A stretch of 5,958 nucleotides of DNA from Thermotogaceae bacterium (GTDB lineage Bacteria; Thermotogota; Thermotogae; Thermotogales; Thermotogaceae): contig JAGHBG010000216.1 in assembly GCA_021161105.1 (NCBI GenBank), forward strand, positions 1 through 5,958. The letters run 5' to 3'. Positions 5,877-5,958 of this stretch are shown here, piece after piece. The position numbers were made by a program, and so were the translations under genes. Position 1 is the stretch's first letter; every line of letters starts with the position of its first letter. The notes under the pieces were generated by a model. The model was not told the origin of the DNA and did not search any database. It saw nothing but the letters and a program-made list of their open reading frames with translations.

Positions 5877-5958
5877 ATGGCGAGAGACCTCACTAAGGGA
5901 AATTTGTTTAAAGGGCTTCTCGCTCTTTCTTTGCCTACAATGATAGGCTTTTCCGCTC
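5877..5958 (+). CDS. MATE-family efflux transporter, N-terminal 27 residues (3' truncated by window edge)
   Basis: The frame opens at ATG 5877 behind a good ribosome binding site and runs off the window. The visible residues read MARDLTKGNLFKGLLALSL, then PTMIGFSA. The pattern D-(L)-T-K-G-N-hydrophobic-LL-LALPTM-G is typical of the start of NorM/DinF-like MATE exporters: a short cytoplasmic tail, then the first membrane helix with its conserved Pro. Such proteins export cationic drugs or metabolites in exchange for Na+ or H+ at the cytoplasmic membrane. Full-length members have about 450 residues and 12 helices, of which only the start of helix 1 is seen. The 270-nt gap from brxA and the separate leader suggest its own transcription unit, unrelated to the BREX operon. 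Substrate and exact subfamily cannot be told. Confidence 0.8.
   Translation, partial: MARDLTKGNLFKGLLALSLPTMIGFSA

Overview
This window carries the 3' half of a BREX type 3 anti-phage defence operon on the + strand, followed by a short structured intergenic region and the first codons of a MATE-family transporter. In order: the last 48 codons of a methyltransferase-like protein (probably PglXI), an SNF2/HepA-type helicase-ATPase (BrxHII), a PglZ alkaline-phosphatase-superfamily protein, and a roughly 250-residue DUF1819/BrxA-like protein. This matches the published type 3 order brxF-brxC-pglXI-brxHII-pglZ-brxA, so brxF, brxC and the body of pglXI should lie just upstream of position 1. The system itself is known. 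The sequence does show that the helicase and PglZ are intact, with all their catalytic motifs.

The defence genes form one tightly packed transcription unit. The methylase-to-helicase gap is 7 nt, the helicase and pglZ overlap by 11 nt, and pglZ to brxA is 5 nt if brxA starts at a TTG. No internal promoter is evident. pglZ and brxA are both preceded by a GGTGA-type ribosome binding site; for brxA this decides the start, which is probably not the most upstream GTG. The likely division of labour is: PglXI methylates host DNA, BrxHII is an ATP-driven DNA translocase or remodeller, PglZ supplies a metal-dependent hydrolase/phosphatase fold, and BrxA is a small DNA-binding accessory protein. This is inferred from the BREX family, not shown here.

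Positions 5607-5876 (270 nt) hold no convincing gene on either strand, but contain several inverted repeats: a hairpin just after brxA that may be the operon terminator, a longer imperfect inverted repeat at 5697-5750, and a GC-rich hairpin just upstream of the transporter ribosome binding site. A 23-codon minus-strand frame with a good Shine-Dalgarno sequence is recorded only as a speculative finding. The transporter gene marks the likely edge of the defence cassette.

Organism: AT-rich DNA (roughly 35-40% GC by eye), frequent ATA and AGA/AGG codons, purine-rich coding strands and GGTGA/AGGAG ribosome binding sites. These would suit an anaerobic bacterium (Thermotogota or a Firmicutes-like lineage) or a methanogenic archaeon. 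The sequence alone does not settle which.
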